A stretch of DNA of 64,000 nt from Glaciozyma antarctica PI12 (lineage: Eukaryota; Basidiomycota; Microbotryomycetes; Kriegeriales; Camptobasidiaceae), in the NCBI GenBank assembly GCA_002917775.1, contig KZ627148.1, positions 1,593,183 to 1,657,182 on the forward strand, written 5' to 3'. A program made the translations under genes and the position numbers. Below, piece after piece: positions 12,301 to 23,303 of this stretch. The first letter of the stretch is position 1, and the number at the start of each line of letters is the position of its first letter. The notes under the pieces are model-generated. The model saw nothing but the letters and a program-made list of their open reading frames with translations, was not told where the DNA came from and did not search any database.

Positions 12301-13110
12301 CGGCTTCGTCGCCCCTACGCCTCTTTCGCCTTCTCGAGAACCCGACGAGGAGGACGCCCTCGACTCCAACCCTTCTCCCATCACCGATCGACGCCGCATC
12401 TTCCGCCAGATCATCGTCAAATGCGTCCTCCAGCTCCTCCTCATCGAGACGACGCACGAGCTCCTCCAAAACGAAGGTGTCTACACTACCATCCCTCCCT
12501 CCGAGCTCCTCAAGCTCATGGCCGCCCTCGACGAGAGCTACCGCTTTGCGCGCAAGTTCAACGCCGACAAGGACCTTCGGATGGCGCTCTGGAAGGTCGG
12601 CTTCATGCGCGACTTGCCTAATCTCCTTCGGCAAGAGTCGACGAGCGCGGCGACGCTGGTCAACGTGCTTATGCGGATGTACAACGATACGGGACCGAAT
12701 CACGTCCAGAAGCGAGCTCAGGTCGTCGAGGTCTTTGCGCCGTGAGTCGTCTCCTCCTTTCCACTCGAGATCGTCGCTGACCCTCCGCAGACTGGGACTC
12801 GACGTTCTCACCGGCTACGTGTCGCTCAATCCCGAAACGCAAGCGCGCAACATCGCAGCCTGGACGCCCGTCTGCGCCGAGATCCTTTCCGGCTTCTGCA
12901 GTTTCGAAGACGACTCTGTGCGTCCTCTCGTCGCTCCCCCGCCGCTCCTCCTGACGCCGTTTCTCGAAGTTTATCGCTCAACTACCTCGCTTGTACCCTC
13001 TCGTGACCAACACGTTGGCGAGGGAGATGGACCCGGTCGTGAGGGAGTGCGTTCGGGCGGTGTTTGTGAGGGTTGGAAGGACGGCATTGGGGGTGGGGAG
13101 GGAAGCATAG
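6384..13110 (+). CDS. SEC7: ARF guanine nucleotide exchange factor, Sec7/BIG family
   Basis: A large multi-exon gene (first exon 6384-8017; last exon ends TAG 13108-13110) coding roughly 1,900 residues. Order: a low-complexity Ser/Pro/Glu-rich N-terminus; the DCB region; the HUS domain ([32 protein letters not shown]); the Sec7 catalytic domain ([35 protein letters not shown] with the catalytic glutamate in [23 protein letters not shown]); then HDS repeats ([62 protein letters not shown]). It activates Arf GTPases at the trans-Golgi and is the brefeldin-A-sensitive large GEF class. All exon joins I checked keep frame. It is head to head with NOP56. Confidence 0.93.
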
Positions 13111-13450
13111 AGCGTCTATGAGCGCGCACAGTATACCCCTAGCAATCCATTTTCGCTCGTAACCATTGTTTGAAGGAGCTGCTCGCTCGGTGTTGAGAGC
13201 GAACTCTGGGCGCTTTCTCCCATGTTCTTTGCGCGCCCAGGAGCGTTCGCGGGCAGCAGTTCTTTCTCCGTACGAGCAAGGAAGCGTGTCGTCACGATCG
13301 CGAATCCCTGGGGAGAGGAGAGCGAACAGTCGACGGAGGAGGTCGTGCCGGACCGCGCGATCCTCCGAGCTCTCGCAGGGCCAGGGGACAGGTTCAACAC
13401 TTTGTAGATTTCGAAATGAGGCAGGGGGGGACAAGTACAGTTCCGCTCCC
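13111..13450. other. Intergenic region, converging 3' ends of SEC7 and VWA gene
   Basis: 340 bp of 3' flank for both genes. A minus-strand open frame crosses it but is GC-rich shadow sequence joined to the real VWA exons. Nothing else seen. Confidence 0.55.
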
Positions 13451-14736
13451 TCAGTTCTGCTTGTCGATCGAGCGATTCATCCCTCCCAGCAAAGCCTTGA
13501 GAATATAGTCGCTCGACACGACTCCCTATGCGAAGCGTCAGCTCGAGGTCCTGCAAAAGACACGGGGAGGGAACGAACATTCTGAGGGAACAAGGTCGTA
13601 TCGCACATATCGCGAATCCCATGCTTCGTCTTGAGATCATCATCGAGGGAACGAAGGTGATCTGCCGCCTCGTCGTCCATCCCAATCTGCACGAACTGGA
13701 TCCCAAGCTTCTCGAAAGGTCAGCTAGGGAAGGGAAGGAAACGAGAACGGACGGACCTGGTAGGGTGGGAAACGGCCTTTGTCTAGACGGCGGGCGATGT
13801 CGACGATGAGAGCTTCGGGGTCTTCTCCGCGGTCGGGGGCGCCGTCTGCGGGGGCAGTGAGCTCGTATTCGTGTGAGAGGAACGAGGGACGGACCGGTGA
13901 GGACGATTAGGTTCATGGGCTTGGGTCGAGGAGCTCCGACGGGCTGCGAGAGTCAGTTGAATGCACAGGAGCGAGGGGGAGAGCGAGCGGACCTTTCCCT
14001 CCATGTTCCAGTTCTCGAGATCCTGCGAACCGAGATCGAGTCAGTGAAAGCCTCGAATCTGGACCAGCGAGCGAACGTACAGAGATGTAAGGATCCAAGA
14101 CGCGGAAGAGAGCTGATGCAGTGGGGGTACTCTTGCGAGGCTCGACGCGGCGGAAGAGCTGGAGCAACTCGGCTGCACTGCGCGAAGTGGCTTTGGTCCT
14201 GTTGTTGTAGAATGCGATATCGACTCCGTCTGCGTATTACTGCCAGTCAGCGTGCGATGATAAGAACGGGCGGAGGAAGTACGCACCGGCATCGTACTGG
14301 ACTGAGAGACGCGGGGTGAGCTCTTGGATCGAAGCCTGGACAGGGAGAGGACGACGTACCAGCTGAAGCAATCACAGTAGCGAGGGATTCCGACAGCTCA
14401 GGCCAAAACATCTCCATACTCTCGCTGTCGTCTCTGCGACACGGCGTAGCACAATCAGCTCCCCTCCCTCCGTCAGCCATCGAAACGAACGTACACCAAG
14501 ATAAACGTATCGTACCGCGCGAGCGCCGCCAGCGGGTCCTCGACCCCCCTACGTCCAGCAAGAGGAGGCGGAGGCGCAGTGGGAGGAGCGTACCCCTGCT
14601 GCTGAGGCGGCTGACGAGGTTGGTACACCTGAGGAGGGGCGTAGCTTGAGGAAGGGGGACCGGAGGGGGGAGCGTAGGATGAGTTGCTGGGTTGTTCAGG
14701 CTTCTTCTTGGTGGAGAAGGACTTGAAGAGTCCCAT
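13451..14736 (-). CDS. von Willebrand factor A (VWA) domain protein
   Basis: Start ATG 14736 (MGLFKSFSTKKKPEQP), stop 13451-13453, several exons. The N-terminal ~75 residues are Pro/Gln/Tyr-rich (SYAPP repeats, PRQPPQQQGY). The rest is a VWA fold: the first strand reads RYDTFILVDDSESM, giving the D-x-S-x-S MIDAS motif; KSTPTASALFRVLDPYI supplies the MIDAS Thr; PKPMNLIVLTDGAPDRGEDP supplies the third MIDAS Asp. It ends with an amphipathic KALLGGMNRSIDKQN tail. A complete MIDAS implies metal-dependent ligand or partner binding. Similar small VWA proteins are common in basidiomycetes, but I cannot assign a process. No signal peptide, so it is likely cytosolic; an MG start followed by KSFSTKKK could allow membrane contact. 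Confidence 0.8.
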
Positions 14737-15423
14737 CTTGGAGTGGTGGGTGGGGTGGGGGAGGTGGGAAGAGGGAGGGGGAGGTGACGCGGGGTTCCTG
14801 GTGGAGGCGAGTCGAGGGAGCGCGGGAGGTGGGTGCTTGGTGTGCTGCTGGCTTTGAAACTTGCTTTGGAGGGCGAACGTTGTTCTGTTGGAGGAGTTGG
14901 AGAGAGGGGGAGAGGGAGGTCAGCGGAGCAGCAGTGTGTACGCTCAGAGTCAAACTCTCCCACGCTCGGGAACACTTCTCGAATCCGTGTGCTTGATTCC
15001 TCCTCCTGGGTCGGCGCAGAAAGCTGACTTGGTGGACTTTAATAACAGGAGGAAGAAGGAGCGTGAGCGTGGGCTTGTAGAGCGAAACAATTTTCGATTT
15101 TCGGCAGCGAGGCGCGAGGAGCGAGGATGCGACGGTGGCGAATGCGTGAGGGTGGAGGAGAAGTAGAGGGGTAGAGAGAGATATCTAGCAAGAATTACAG
15201 AGGAGAATCAACTGCACGGGGAGCGGAGGAGTGGAAGGAGTGGACAGACGACGACGAAGGCGACGACCTTGCGAGTCTCGCAGCTGATGTTCCCGTTCGC
15301 TCTCTCGTCGTCGCTAAAATGAAGGCCGACGGCTGCTTCGTAGATCTGAGAAAACGGTCTCTCAGAAAACGGAGCACGACAGCGATTCTGGACGAAGCAG
15401 CGAACCGCCTCGCACGTTCAAAA
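14737..15423. other. Intergenic region upstream of VWA gene
   Basis: 687 bp holding the VWA promoter/5' UTR and the 3' flank of the membrane-protein gene. A minus-strand frame continues to 15195 from the membrane gene, but a good intron (GTACCACTTG donor, GCTGAC branch, CGCAG acceptor) ends that protein earlier. No RNA gene or other ORF supported. Confidence 0.5.
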
Positions 15424-16527
15424 TCAATTATGCTCTGCGATACGACCAAGTCAGCACATGGATACGACGAGGAAGGTGTACGATACGCACAAGTGGTACC
15501 AGAATCTCTCGCCTTCTTCTTCTTTTTCTTCCGCTTCTTCTTCCCCAGTGCCTCCTCGTGCTCCTCGTGCACTTCCTCCTCCTCCTGCACTTCCTCCTCT
15601 CTCGGTACCTCCTCCTCCTCCTCCCACGCCGCCGCCTCCTCCTCCATCGGCTCACTCGGAGTCTCCCTTTCCTTCTCCGTCTCCCCAGCTGAATCTTCGC
15701 TCGCCGCCGCCCATCCTTCCGCGAATCGATTCCACCATCTCATAGGCTTCGTGTGCCTCTGCACGAATGCAAACGATATCAGTACCAGTGCACTAACGAT
15801 ATGCACTGGCACGAGGGCGAATTGGATGAGTTCCCAGCCCATTATCATGCGAGTGATGAGGAGGACGTAGAGGGTGTACGAGATCCAGCGCGGGAAGAAC
15901 TGGTGGGTGACGAGGAGGGGAGAGTGGATGAAGGCGGAGAAGACGATTGGGTGTAAGATGGGGTTCTTGGAGATGGTGTGGACGAGGCGTTGGGCGCGGA
16001 CGGAGGAGTAGAACCCCCATGCGCTGGCGATCGCGGTGCTGAAGAGGAGGATGATGACGAGGAGGGCGAAGACGACGTATTGCGCTACCCAGAGGATCCA
16101 AACGAGGATCCACTGGGTCGCGCCGAGGCCTTTGGTGAGGAGGAGGAGGACGAGGCGGAACAAATGTCGTTCGAAGCGGGCGGCGAGCCATAGGACGAGC
16201 TGGAGCCCGACGCCCATGCCGAAGAAGATGGCTAGGTTGCTGTTGAGGATCGTGCGGGCATTCTCGGCGGAGCGTTTGTAGACTCGGCTTCGACCTAGGG
16301 AGGGGTAGGGGTGATCTGGCGAGGAAGGAGGGAGGGAGGGGAGGACGTCCTCGAGGTCGGAAAGGTTGTCCGAGACATGATCGTCCTTGTCCGGTACTTC
16401 CCTAGGAGACGAGTAGGAGAACTCGCGGAGGAAGGTTCGTACGTTCCAGTCCCTGGGTAACAAGGCGCAGAGTCAGCTCTCGTTCACCTGACGCGAAGCG
16501 GTGTGCTCACCAGCTTCTGTTCTCCAT
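15424..16527 (-). CDS. Multipass membrane protein with acidic/lysine-rich tail
   Basis: Exon 1 is 17 nt (16527-16511, MENRS plus part of W), followed by a long exon beginning DWNVRTFLREFSYSSP. About five or six hydrophobic segments follow: NLAIFFGMGVGLQLVLWLAA, RLVLLLLTKGLGATQW, ILWVAQYVVFALLVIILLF, HPIVFSAFIHSPLLVTH, ISYTLYVLLITRMIMGW and VPVHIVSALVLISFAF. A cytosolic-looking tail is very rich in Glu and ends in a Lys/Arg block (KKKRKKKKKK). I favour a final intron that ends the protein at ARDSEHN (stop 15424-15426); without it the frame would run on to 15195. No family recognised. It is probably an endomembrane protein, shared with UTP14 in a divergent pair. Confidence 0.65.
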
Positions 16528-16716
16528 CCTGAAGAAGCAGTTTGGCCTACACTCTGTAGACTGAGCGAGAGCAGAGGAGCAGCCGGACGCAGAAGAAAGG
16601 GGAAACCGGAAACCCCTCTCTCTCTCTCTTTCTCTCAGGTCTCGCACGGTCCATCTACGAAAAAAGTCCTCCTCGTCGTTTCGCGCGGTCTCGTCGTCGC
16701 CTTCCTTCAAACGACG
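16528..16716. promoter_or_regulatory. Shared promoter region, membrane protein / UTP14
   Basis: 189 bp between divergent ATGs; contains a CT-rich stretch (ctctctctctctttctctc) near 16618 just upstream of UTP14. No specific binding site identified. Confidence 0.4.
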
Positions 16717-19700
16717 ATGGCAAGACAAGGCCGCCAACCAGCTCAGCAGTCAAAGCCTAACGCAGCCAAAGCCCGTCCAGCAGCCAAAGCCAAGGGCAGA
16801 GCAAAGGGCAAGGGCAAAGCGACCACTTCCTCCGCCCCGCCTCTCGACATCTACAGCTACTCCTCCTCCGTCAAGAAGCCACGCGGAGACGTCGATCCCG
16901 AATCCCGTCCTTCCGCCAACCGCGCTAGCAAGGGCAAAGGCCGGCAGCGGGACGAGGACGAGGAGAGCGATGAGGATCTTAGTGAGGAGGAGTTTGGAGG
17001 GGATGGGGTCGTAGAGTTTACGGGAGTCAAGCCGGAGGGACTGTATATGGGTGGGGACGAGGATGATGAGGAGGGTGGGAGGATCAATAGCGAGGACGAC
17101 GAGGATATCGATAGTGACGAGGCGTTCGAGGACGAGGATGACCTCCCGCTTAAGCCCAAGGGCAAAGGAGCCAAGGTGCGTTCTTCGAGTGACTGTGGAA
17201 GGAGTAGGAGCTGATTTGGAATGCAGGCGAGCAAAGCAGCGGACCGCTACAGGCAGCCTGAGATCGATCTCGGCGAGGAGGAGGAGGAGGACCCGGACGA
17301 CGAGGAGGGAGCAGGCTACATGGACGCTTCGGAGATGCTCGACACGGGAGAGTTCGAGTCGGACGATTCCGAGGATGAGGAAGCTTCGGGATCTGAGGAG
17401 GAGCAGGACGACGATGAGGAGATGGACGAGGACGACGAGTCGGAGGTCGATTCCGAGTACGAGGGAGCGCTCGACAAGCTCAGCTCTTTCGTCGATGGAC
17501 TCGAGGGCAAGAAGCGCAAGGCGGGAGATGATGTGGAGGACGGAGGGAAGAAGAAGAAGCGCGTTGTCCTCAAGGAGCGAACGGAGGCGTGGCCCGAGGG
17601 CGAGTTTGTCGCCGTCTCTGCTCCCGAAGGCGTTCAAGAGAGTGAGTTTGCTCACCTTCTGCACTATGAACACTAGCTAACCACCGTCTCACCGTAGGCA
17701 AAGTCAACCTCGACGATCTCCTCGCCTCGTTCGCTGGCAGCAAGAACCCGCGTCTCGCCGCCCTTCGCAAGACTCTCAAGCCTCTCGCCGCCCTCTCCGA
17801 CACGACCACTTCCACCACGACCTCCCACTCGCACCTCAAGACTCCCGGACCTCTCGCCGCTCCTCTCCCCGCGCGTCTGCAGGACAAGATCGAGCGCGAA
17901 GCGGCGTACGAGAAGACGAAGGAGGAGACGGACAAGTGGAACGAGACGACGCGAAGGATGAAGGGTCAGAGCGGGCTTGAAGTCGTTGGAGCTAGGCACG
18001 AGCGCCTCGTGCTGCCGTTGGTCGGACCCGAGGGAGACATCAAGAGGGATCCCAACGCTGCCGAATGGAGCGCCAAGTTCCAGGTACGTCCTCCCCGCCG
18101 TTCCTACCCTGCGAATCGCAGCTCACCCTGCCTGTTCTACAGCCTACGAACGAGCTTGAGTCCTCGATCACCTCCCTCCTCGCCGCCGGCGCCATGTCGA
18201 CTTCCGACCTCCAAAAAGCCGAGAAGCAAGCTCTCGCCGCTCTCGACCCCGCCGACGTCGCCGCACGCCAAGCCGAGCTTCGCCAGCAGCGTGACCTCAT
18301 GTTCCGCGCCGAACGCAAAGCGAAGCGCGTCGCCAAAATCAAGAGCAAGGCTTTCCGGCGCATCCACCGTCGTGCGAAGGGCAAGGGCGACGAGGTGCTC
18401 AGTATCGATGAGATGGATAAACTCGATAATCTCGTAAGGAGGAGATCGCGTAACGGAGTAAGAGGTCGAGGATGGAGGTGGCGAGGGCGAAGGAGAGGGC
18501 GACGCTTAAGCATTCTACGAAGGGCGGTCGGTGGTCCAAGACGGTCGGAGGGATCGAAGGACTCGACGAGGAGCGCAACACGGCTGTGCGGGATATGGTT
18601 GCGCGAGGGGAGGAATTGAGGAAGAAGATCGCCGGTATCGAACCGGACGATTCGGACGACGAGTTTGCGGAGGGAGGGAGCGAGGAGGATGACGACGAGG
18701 CGGATTATGACCAGATTCGAGCGACGGCGTTCGATGAGCTCGCTTCGCTCGATGCGAAGGACGCAGCGGCAGTCGCGGCGGGTCCGAAGGCGAAGGGCGT
18801 CCTCGGGATGAAGTTTATGAAGGACGCGATGGCGCGAGATGAGCGCAAGGCCCAGGGAGCGGCGTCGGAGCTGCGTCGGAAGCTCGGGGCGATGGATGAG
18901 ATGGCCCAGGCGGAGGACGAGGACGACGACATGGAGCCGACGGGCATGTCGGAGCAGGTGCAGGGGAACTTGGGAAGGATGGTCTTTGGTCCTTCGGGAG
19001 CTCAGCAGGTACGTCGCTTTCGTCCCCGTCGTCGAAGTACGAGCTGACACTATCCTTCCTTCTAGTCGCAAGCCTCGCAGCCCGCCGCGTCTAAGTCAAA
19101 GTCAAACGAGCACACCACCAAGCTCAGCGGCCCCCTCGCCATCTCCTCCACCCGCCTCCCCACCCGCTCTCCCCTCTCCCTCGGCGCCCCAACGGGCGAA
19201 GCGAATCCCTGGCTCTCCCTCGCCGCCGACCAAGCCGATTCGGGCAAGCTCTCTCGCAAGATGAACAAAGCGACCGTCGGCAAGGATTCGCGCGAAGCGA
19301 ACCGACTTGCCGCCAAGGTCGATCGACACAAGAGTCGTATGGCCGATGCGCGCGAGGCGGATAAGGACGATGCGAGGGTCGAGATTGATCCTCAGGTCGT
19401 GCTGGCCGGTGCAAAGGCGCCGAAAGTGCCGCAGATTGAGATGGCGCAGAAGGTGGGAGGAACGGCGAAGGTGACGATGAGCAAGGAGGGAGATGACTCG
19501 TCGGATGAGGATGATGAGGAGCAGCATGAGGCGCAGAGGGGGGAGGGGGACCGGCGGCGTTCAAGCAGAGGGATCTGGTGGCGAGGGCTTTCGCTGGGGA
19601 TAACGTCGTTGCCGTGCGTTCTTTCTCGATTGTGGTTTGGGAAAGCTGTGCTGACGTTTGCTCTTTTGCAGGACTTTGAAGCCGAGAAGCGCAAGGAGAT

Positions 19701-20178
19701 GGAGCGCGATGCGCCCAAGGAGGAGGACAACACGCTTCCTGGCTGGGTTCGTCCTCTCGTCTCTACCTCGTTTCTACCTCGCTAACCTCACTACGCAGGG
19801 CTCCTGGTCCGGAAAAGGCGTCAAGAAGGCGAAGAACCTTCGCAAGTTCATCACCAAGATCCCCGGTATCGAGCCCGGCCAGCGCCAGGACGCCTCGTTC
19901 TCCAACGTCATCATCAGCGAGAAGAAGGACAAGAAGGCCGCCAAGTACCTCCTCAAGGACTTGCCGTTCCCGTACACGAGTGCGGCGCAGCATGAGCACA
20001 AGCTCCGCACGCCGTTGGGCCCAGAGTGGTCGACGTCGACCGTCTTGCGCGATCAGACGATTCCTGCTGTGCTTATCAAGCCTGGAGTTACGATTCGACC
20101 TGTACGCTCTCTTTCCTCTATATTGCTGAAGAGTTTGGGGCTGATGCGCCTCGCTGCCAGGTTTCTAACAAGATCTAG
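16717..20178 (+). CDS. UTP14: U3 snoRNP / small-subunit processome protein Utp14
   Basis: ATG 16717 (MARQGRQPAQQSKP), TAG 20176-20178, eight or so exons. The N-terminal third is acidic (long Glu/Asp tracts). Then come Utp14 signatures: VNLDDLLASFAGSKN, ERKAKRVAKIKSKAFRRIHR, RAKERATLKHSTKGGRWSK, GEANPWLSLAADQ, FKQRDLVARAFAGDNVV, FEAEKRKEMERDAPKE, LPGWGSWSGKG and the end LIKPGVTIRPVSNKI. It is needed for 18S rRNA maturation and activates the helicase Dhr1 in the nucleolus. Two places do not read through in this sequence. At 18434-18477 the frame shifts and could be a 29- or 44-nt intron or an indel. At about 19538-19549 one more G in a G-run would restore HEAQRGGGGPAAFKQRD. Since the gene is essential, sequence error is the likeliest cause of the second. 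Confidence 0.9.
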
Positions 20179-20570
20179 AGGTTGTCGGGGAGTTGCTCGG
20201 GAGGCGAGACGTTGGAGCTCTTTTTGTAATGATTCCTGCACACACACAGTCTTGCATTCTGCTCTCTTTGAGCTACAGAGTCGTCGTGCGAGCTCCCCAT
20301 CTCTGTCGAGAAGAAGACGCCGTCGCTGGCCAAGCTGCGTCCTCCTGACCTCGACGCCTCTCTCCTTCTTCCCTGTCCCCACCTGCCCTTCCTTCGTCAG
20401 TTCCTCCACACCTTGCTCTTACGCCTCTTTCCTCTCGACTCCCTCCGCCGCGCCGCCTCCAGCCTCTACTCAAGGCGCCGGCGTTGCCTCCCCGCACTAG
20501 CCCCTCTCCGATTCTCCCGCCTTTCCGGCCTCCCCAGTCCATCGACAGCGCACCACCCTCCAGCAGTCAA
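20179..20570. other. Intergenic region UTP14 to AMMECR1-domain gene
   Basis: 392 bp; pyrimidine-rich toward the downstream gene, typical of these promoters. No other feature seen. Confidence 0.5.
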
Positions 20571-21492
20571 ATGGCACTCCCCGCACACGGGTACTACTGC
20601 TTCGAAGTCATCAACGCTCGCCTTAACGGCAAGGAGGCCTTGATCCCCGAGTTCGACGACGCCGAGGAATTGTACGTCCTTCTCTCCTCAACGCCAGGAG
20701 CCAGGCAGGCTGATAGATTTCTGCTAGCCCGCTGTTTGTGACTTGGAACACGGTCTCTCGCTCGGGTGGGCTACCGAGACTGAGAGGGTGTATAGGCAAC
20801 TTTGGAGCGGCGGCGATAGGGGAGGGGCTGAGGGACTACGCTGGGATCAGGTGAGCTGGCAGCTGGAGCGAGTGCGAGTGCATTGGGAGCTGACTGGAGC
20901 TTGGAATTGCAGTGCGTTCAAGGACAAGAGATTCTCCCCTATCACGGCAAAAGAGCTGCCTAGACTAGAGTGCGGGTGAGCCGGACCTCCCTCTCTTGGG
21001 CGCCGTACGACAGTGCTGAGGCCCTCCTACAGCGTCTCCCTCCTTACCGACTTTGAGCTCTGCGACTCGTACCTCGACTGGACCCTCAACACACACGGCA
21101 TCTACATCTCTCTCCCGAACCCCGCTCTCACTCCCCCCTCCTCGACTCCCAGCTCCAGCTCCAGCTCCTCCTCTTCCTCCCTCCAACTCTCCTCCAGCAC
21201 CCCTCGCGCGAGCTACCGCTCCATCTCCCACCTCCCCACCTTCCTCCCTCCCGCACACCCAAACCCCCGTCGACTCCCTACAGTCCTCACAGCGACCTAC
21301 CTCCCCGACGTACCCGGTGCACAGGGGTGGACGAAGATGCAGGCGGTGGATTCGGCGATTAGGAAAGCGGGGTGGAGTGGGAAGATCACGGAGGAGATGA
21401 GGGGGAGTTTGAGGTTGACGAGGTATCAGAGCAAGAAGGTTGAGGTGACGTATGAGGAGTGGAGGACGTGGAGGGAGACGGTGGAGGTGTAG
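20571..21492 (+). CDS. AMMECR1-domain protein
   Basis: ATG 20571 ([20 protein letters not shown]), four exons, stop 21490-21492. The order of conserved motifs is that of AMMECR1: PLFVTWNT, the near-invariant [76 protein letters not shown] and SLRLTRYQS. The family is conserved from archaea to humans (mutated in the human AMME contiguous-gene disorder) but its biochemical role is unsettled. The LRGCIG segment is presumed functional. A Ser/Pro-rich insertion at 21121-21260 separates the second-last conserved blocks and is probably a surface loop. Introns split conserved motifs but all joins keep frame. Confidence 0.9.
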
Positions 21493-21827
21493 ATCAGTGC
21501 GGGGGTGGTCTTGCTGGATCAGTGAGGGCGGGGAGAAGGCGGTCGAACGTGTTGTGGGGGTGAAGCGGGGGTGGATTTCGCTGGAGGGTTCGTTGTAGAA
21601 GTGATTGTTATGCGAGATCGCTGCTGTTCCCCTATAAAGCTATCGTCTTGACAACAAAGCTCGCGTAGAACGAGGAAGAACAACGTAGGCGTGGGGAGGT
21701 TGAGTAAGGCTGAGTTGAGGAGTTGTTGAGGCGATCACGCCTTCGCACCTTTCTCCCTCCTTCCTCTTCCTCTCCCCTTTCCCTCCCTGCCCTCCCCTTC
21801 ACCCCCCCTACACTTCACTCCTCTCAA
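21493..21827. other. Intergenic region and promoter of the peroxiredoxin gene
   Basis: 335 bp, ending in a strongly C/T-rich block (about 21755-21825) directly before a 5' UTR intron. No other feature seen. Confidence 0.5.
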
Positions 21828-21888
21828 GTAAGTAGCTCTGGGACGACCTGTACAGCACCGCGCAAGTTAACCACCTCTGCTTCCCCAG
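21828..21888 (+). other. Intron in the 5' UTR of the peroxiredoxin gene
   Basis: Donor GTAAGT at 21828, branch-like GTTAAC near 21866 and acceptor CCCCAG ending at 21888, just two bases before the ATG at 21891. The match to consensus is better than most coding introns here. Leader introns are often linked to strong expression in red yeasts; that role here is inference. Confidence 0.7.
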
Positions 21889-21890
21889 AA

Positions 21891-22967
21891 ATGGCCGCCG
21901 CCCCTCGCAACGGACTTCGCCTTGGGTACGTGTCTCCTCTCGATCGGGGAGTAGCAACACGCGGCGCTACAGCTTCAGAAAGCTGTTTGCGTGGTCTGCT
22001 TCTGCCGGCACTGGTCGTAGAGGGAATAGCGAGATCGCAGGAGCTGATCCGACTCCTCTTGCAGCAACATCGCGCCCGACTTCAAGGCGCAGACCACTCA
22101 GGGAGACATCTCTTTCCACGAGTGGATCGGAAACTCGTGGGCCGTCCTCTTCTCCCACCCCGCGTACGTCTTCTCCGCTTCAAGAGCGATACCCGCGAGC
22201 TGACGCCTCTCCGACCTTCAGGGACTTCACCCCCGTGCGCTCCTCGACGCGCTTCCTTTTCGAGCAAAGCTAACACTCGCATAGGTCTGCACCACCGAGC
22301 TCGGAGAGGTTGCCAAGCTCCAGCCCGAGTTCGAGAAGCGTGGAGTCAAGACCATCGGCCTTTCGTGCAACGAGCTCAAGTCGCACGGCGAGTGGATCGC
22401 TGATATCAACGAGCTCTCAAACGTCAACCTTCAGTTCCCCATCATTGCCGATCCTACTCGCGAGATCGCCAAGCTCTACGACAGTACGCTGCATTCCTTT
22501 CGAACTGGTGAAACGAGGAGGAGCTCATCTTGCGTTTCGCAGTGCTCGACGAGCAGGACCTCACGAACCTCGACACCAAGGGAATCCCCTTCACCGTTCG
22601 CTCTGTCTACGTGATCGACCCCAAGAAGACCATCCGTCTCGTCCTCACCTACCCCGTTCGTCCCTCTCCTTCCCTCGTCAATCCAGTCACTAACCCAGGA
22701 TTCTCGCAGGCCTCCACCGGACGTCAGTTCAACGAGATCCTCCGCGTTATCGACTCCCTCCAGCTCGGAGACGCCAACAAGATCACTACTCCCGTCAACT
22801 GGGTTCCCGGAGGAAAGGTCATCGTTCACCCCTCTGTCTCGACCGAGGACGCACACAAGATGTTCAAAAACGGTGTCGAGGTCGCTAAGCCTTACTTGAG
22901 GTTCACTACTCGTGCGTCTCTTGCTCTGTTGGGAGGAGGGTGGAGCTGACGGTTGCGCGCAGTCTAA
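21891..22967 (+). CDS. PRX1: 1-Cys peroxiredoxin (Prx6/Prx1 type)
   Basis: ATG 21891 ([12 protein letters not shown]), then exons joined in frame to [132 protein letters not shown] and a last tiny exon (L, TAA 22965-22967). The peroxidatic Cys lies in PVCTTE; the C-terminal extension and lack of a typical resolving VCP motif fit the 1-Cys class. It reduces hydroperoxides, using glutathione or thioredoxin systems. No obvious mitochondrial presequence, so a cytosolic form is likely. Intron 1 is longer than the rest (about 136 nt). Confidence 0.92.
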
Positions 22968-23303
22968 ACGGCGGTTGGAGAGAGCTTGTGGGAGATTTGG
23001 TGCTTGCGTTTGAAACGAGGTTGTTCAGTTCTGCTGTGGCTGGCGTCTTCCACGCGAGCGGAAAGGAACGACGAGCTTGAGACGACCGCAAGTGTCGCGA
23101 CCCGAAGCGCACGCGCAGCGTGGTTACTCTCGCTGCCGTGTCCAAATCGCTGCTCGCTCCTCTCGAGGTCTTTCAGCAAAGAGGTGGGCTCCAGGCGTAG
23201 AGACGGAGGAAACTCTCTGAAAGCTAAACCCCTCTCTTCGCGCGTCGAAAAGCAAAAGTTACAACAACTTCGTTCCGAACAAACTCCTCCAGCGCCTCCC
23301 TCC
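22968..23303. other. Intergenic region, converging 3' ends
   Basis: 336 bp between the stop codons of the peroxiredoxin and the GT31-like gene. No feature recognised. Confidence 0.5.

Noticed and set aside
13116-13916. Long minus-strand frame read as one gene
   Set aside because: Only parts coincide with VWA exons; the rest reads through introns and the intergenic region.
15195-15423. C-terminal extension of the membrane protein to 15195
   Set aside because: A good intron (GTACCACTTG donor, GCTGAC branch, CGCAG acceptor) ends the protein earlier, and the extension is low-complexity Ser/Arg without conservation cues.
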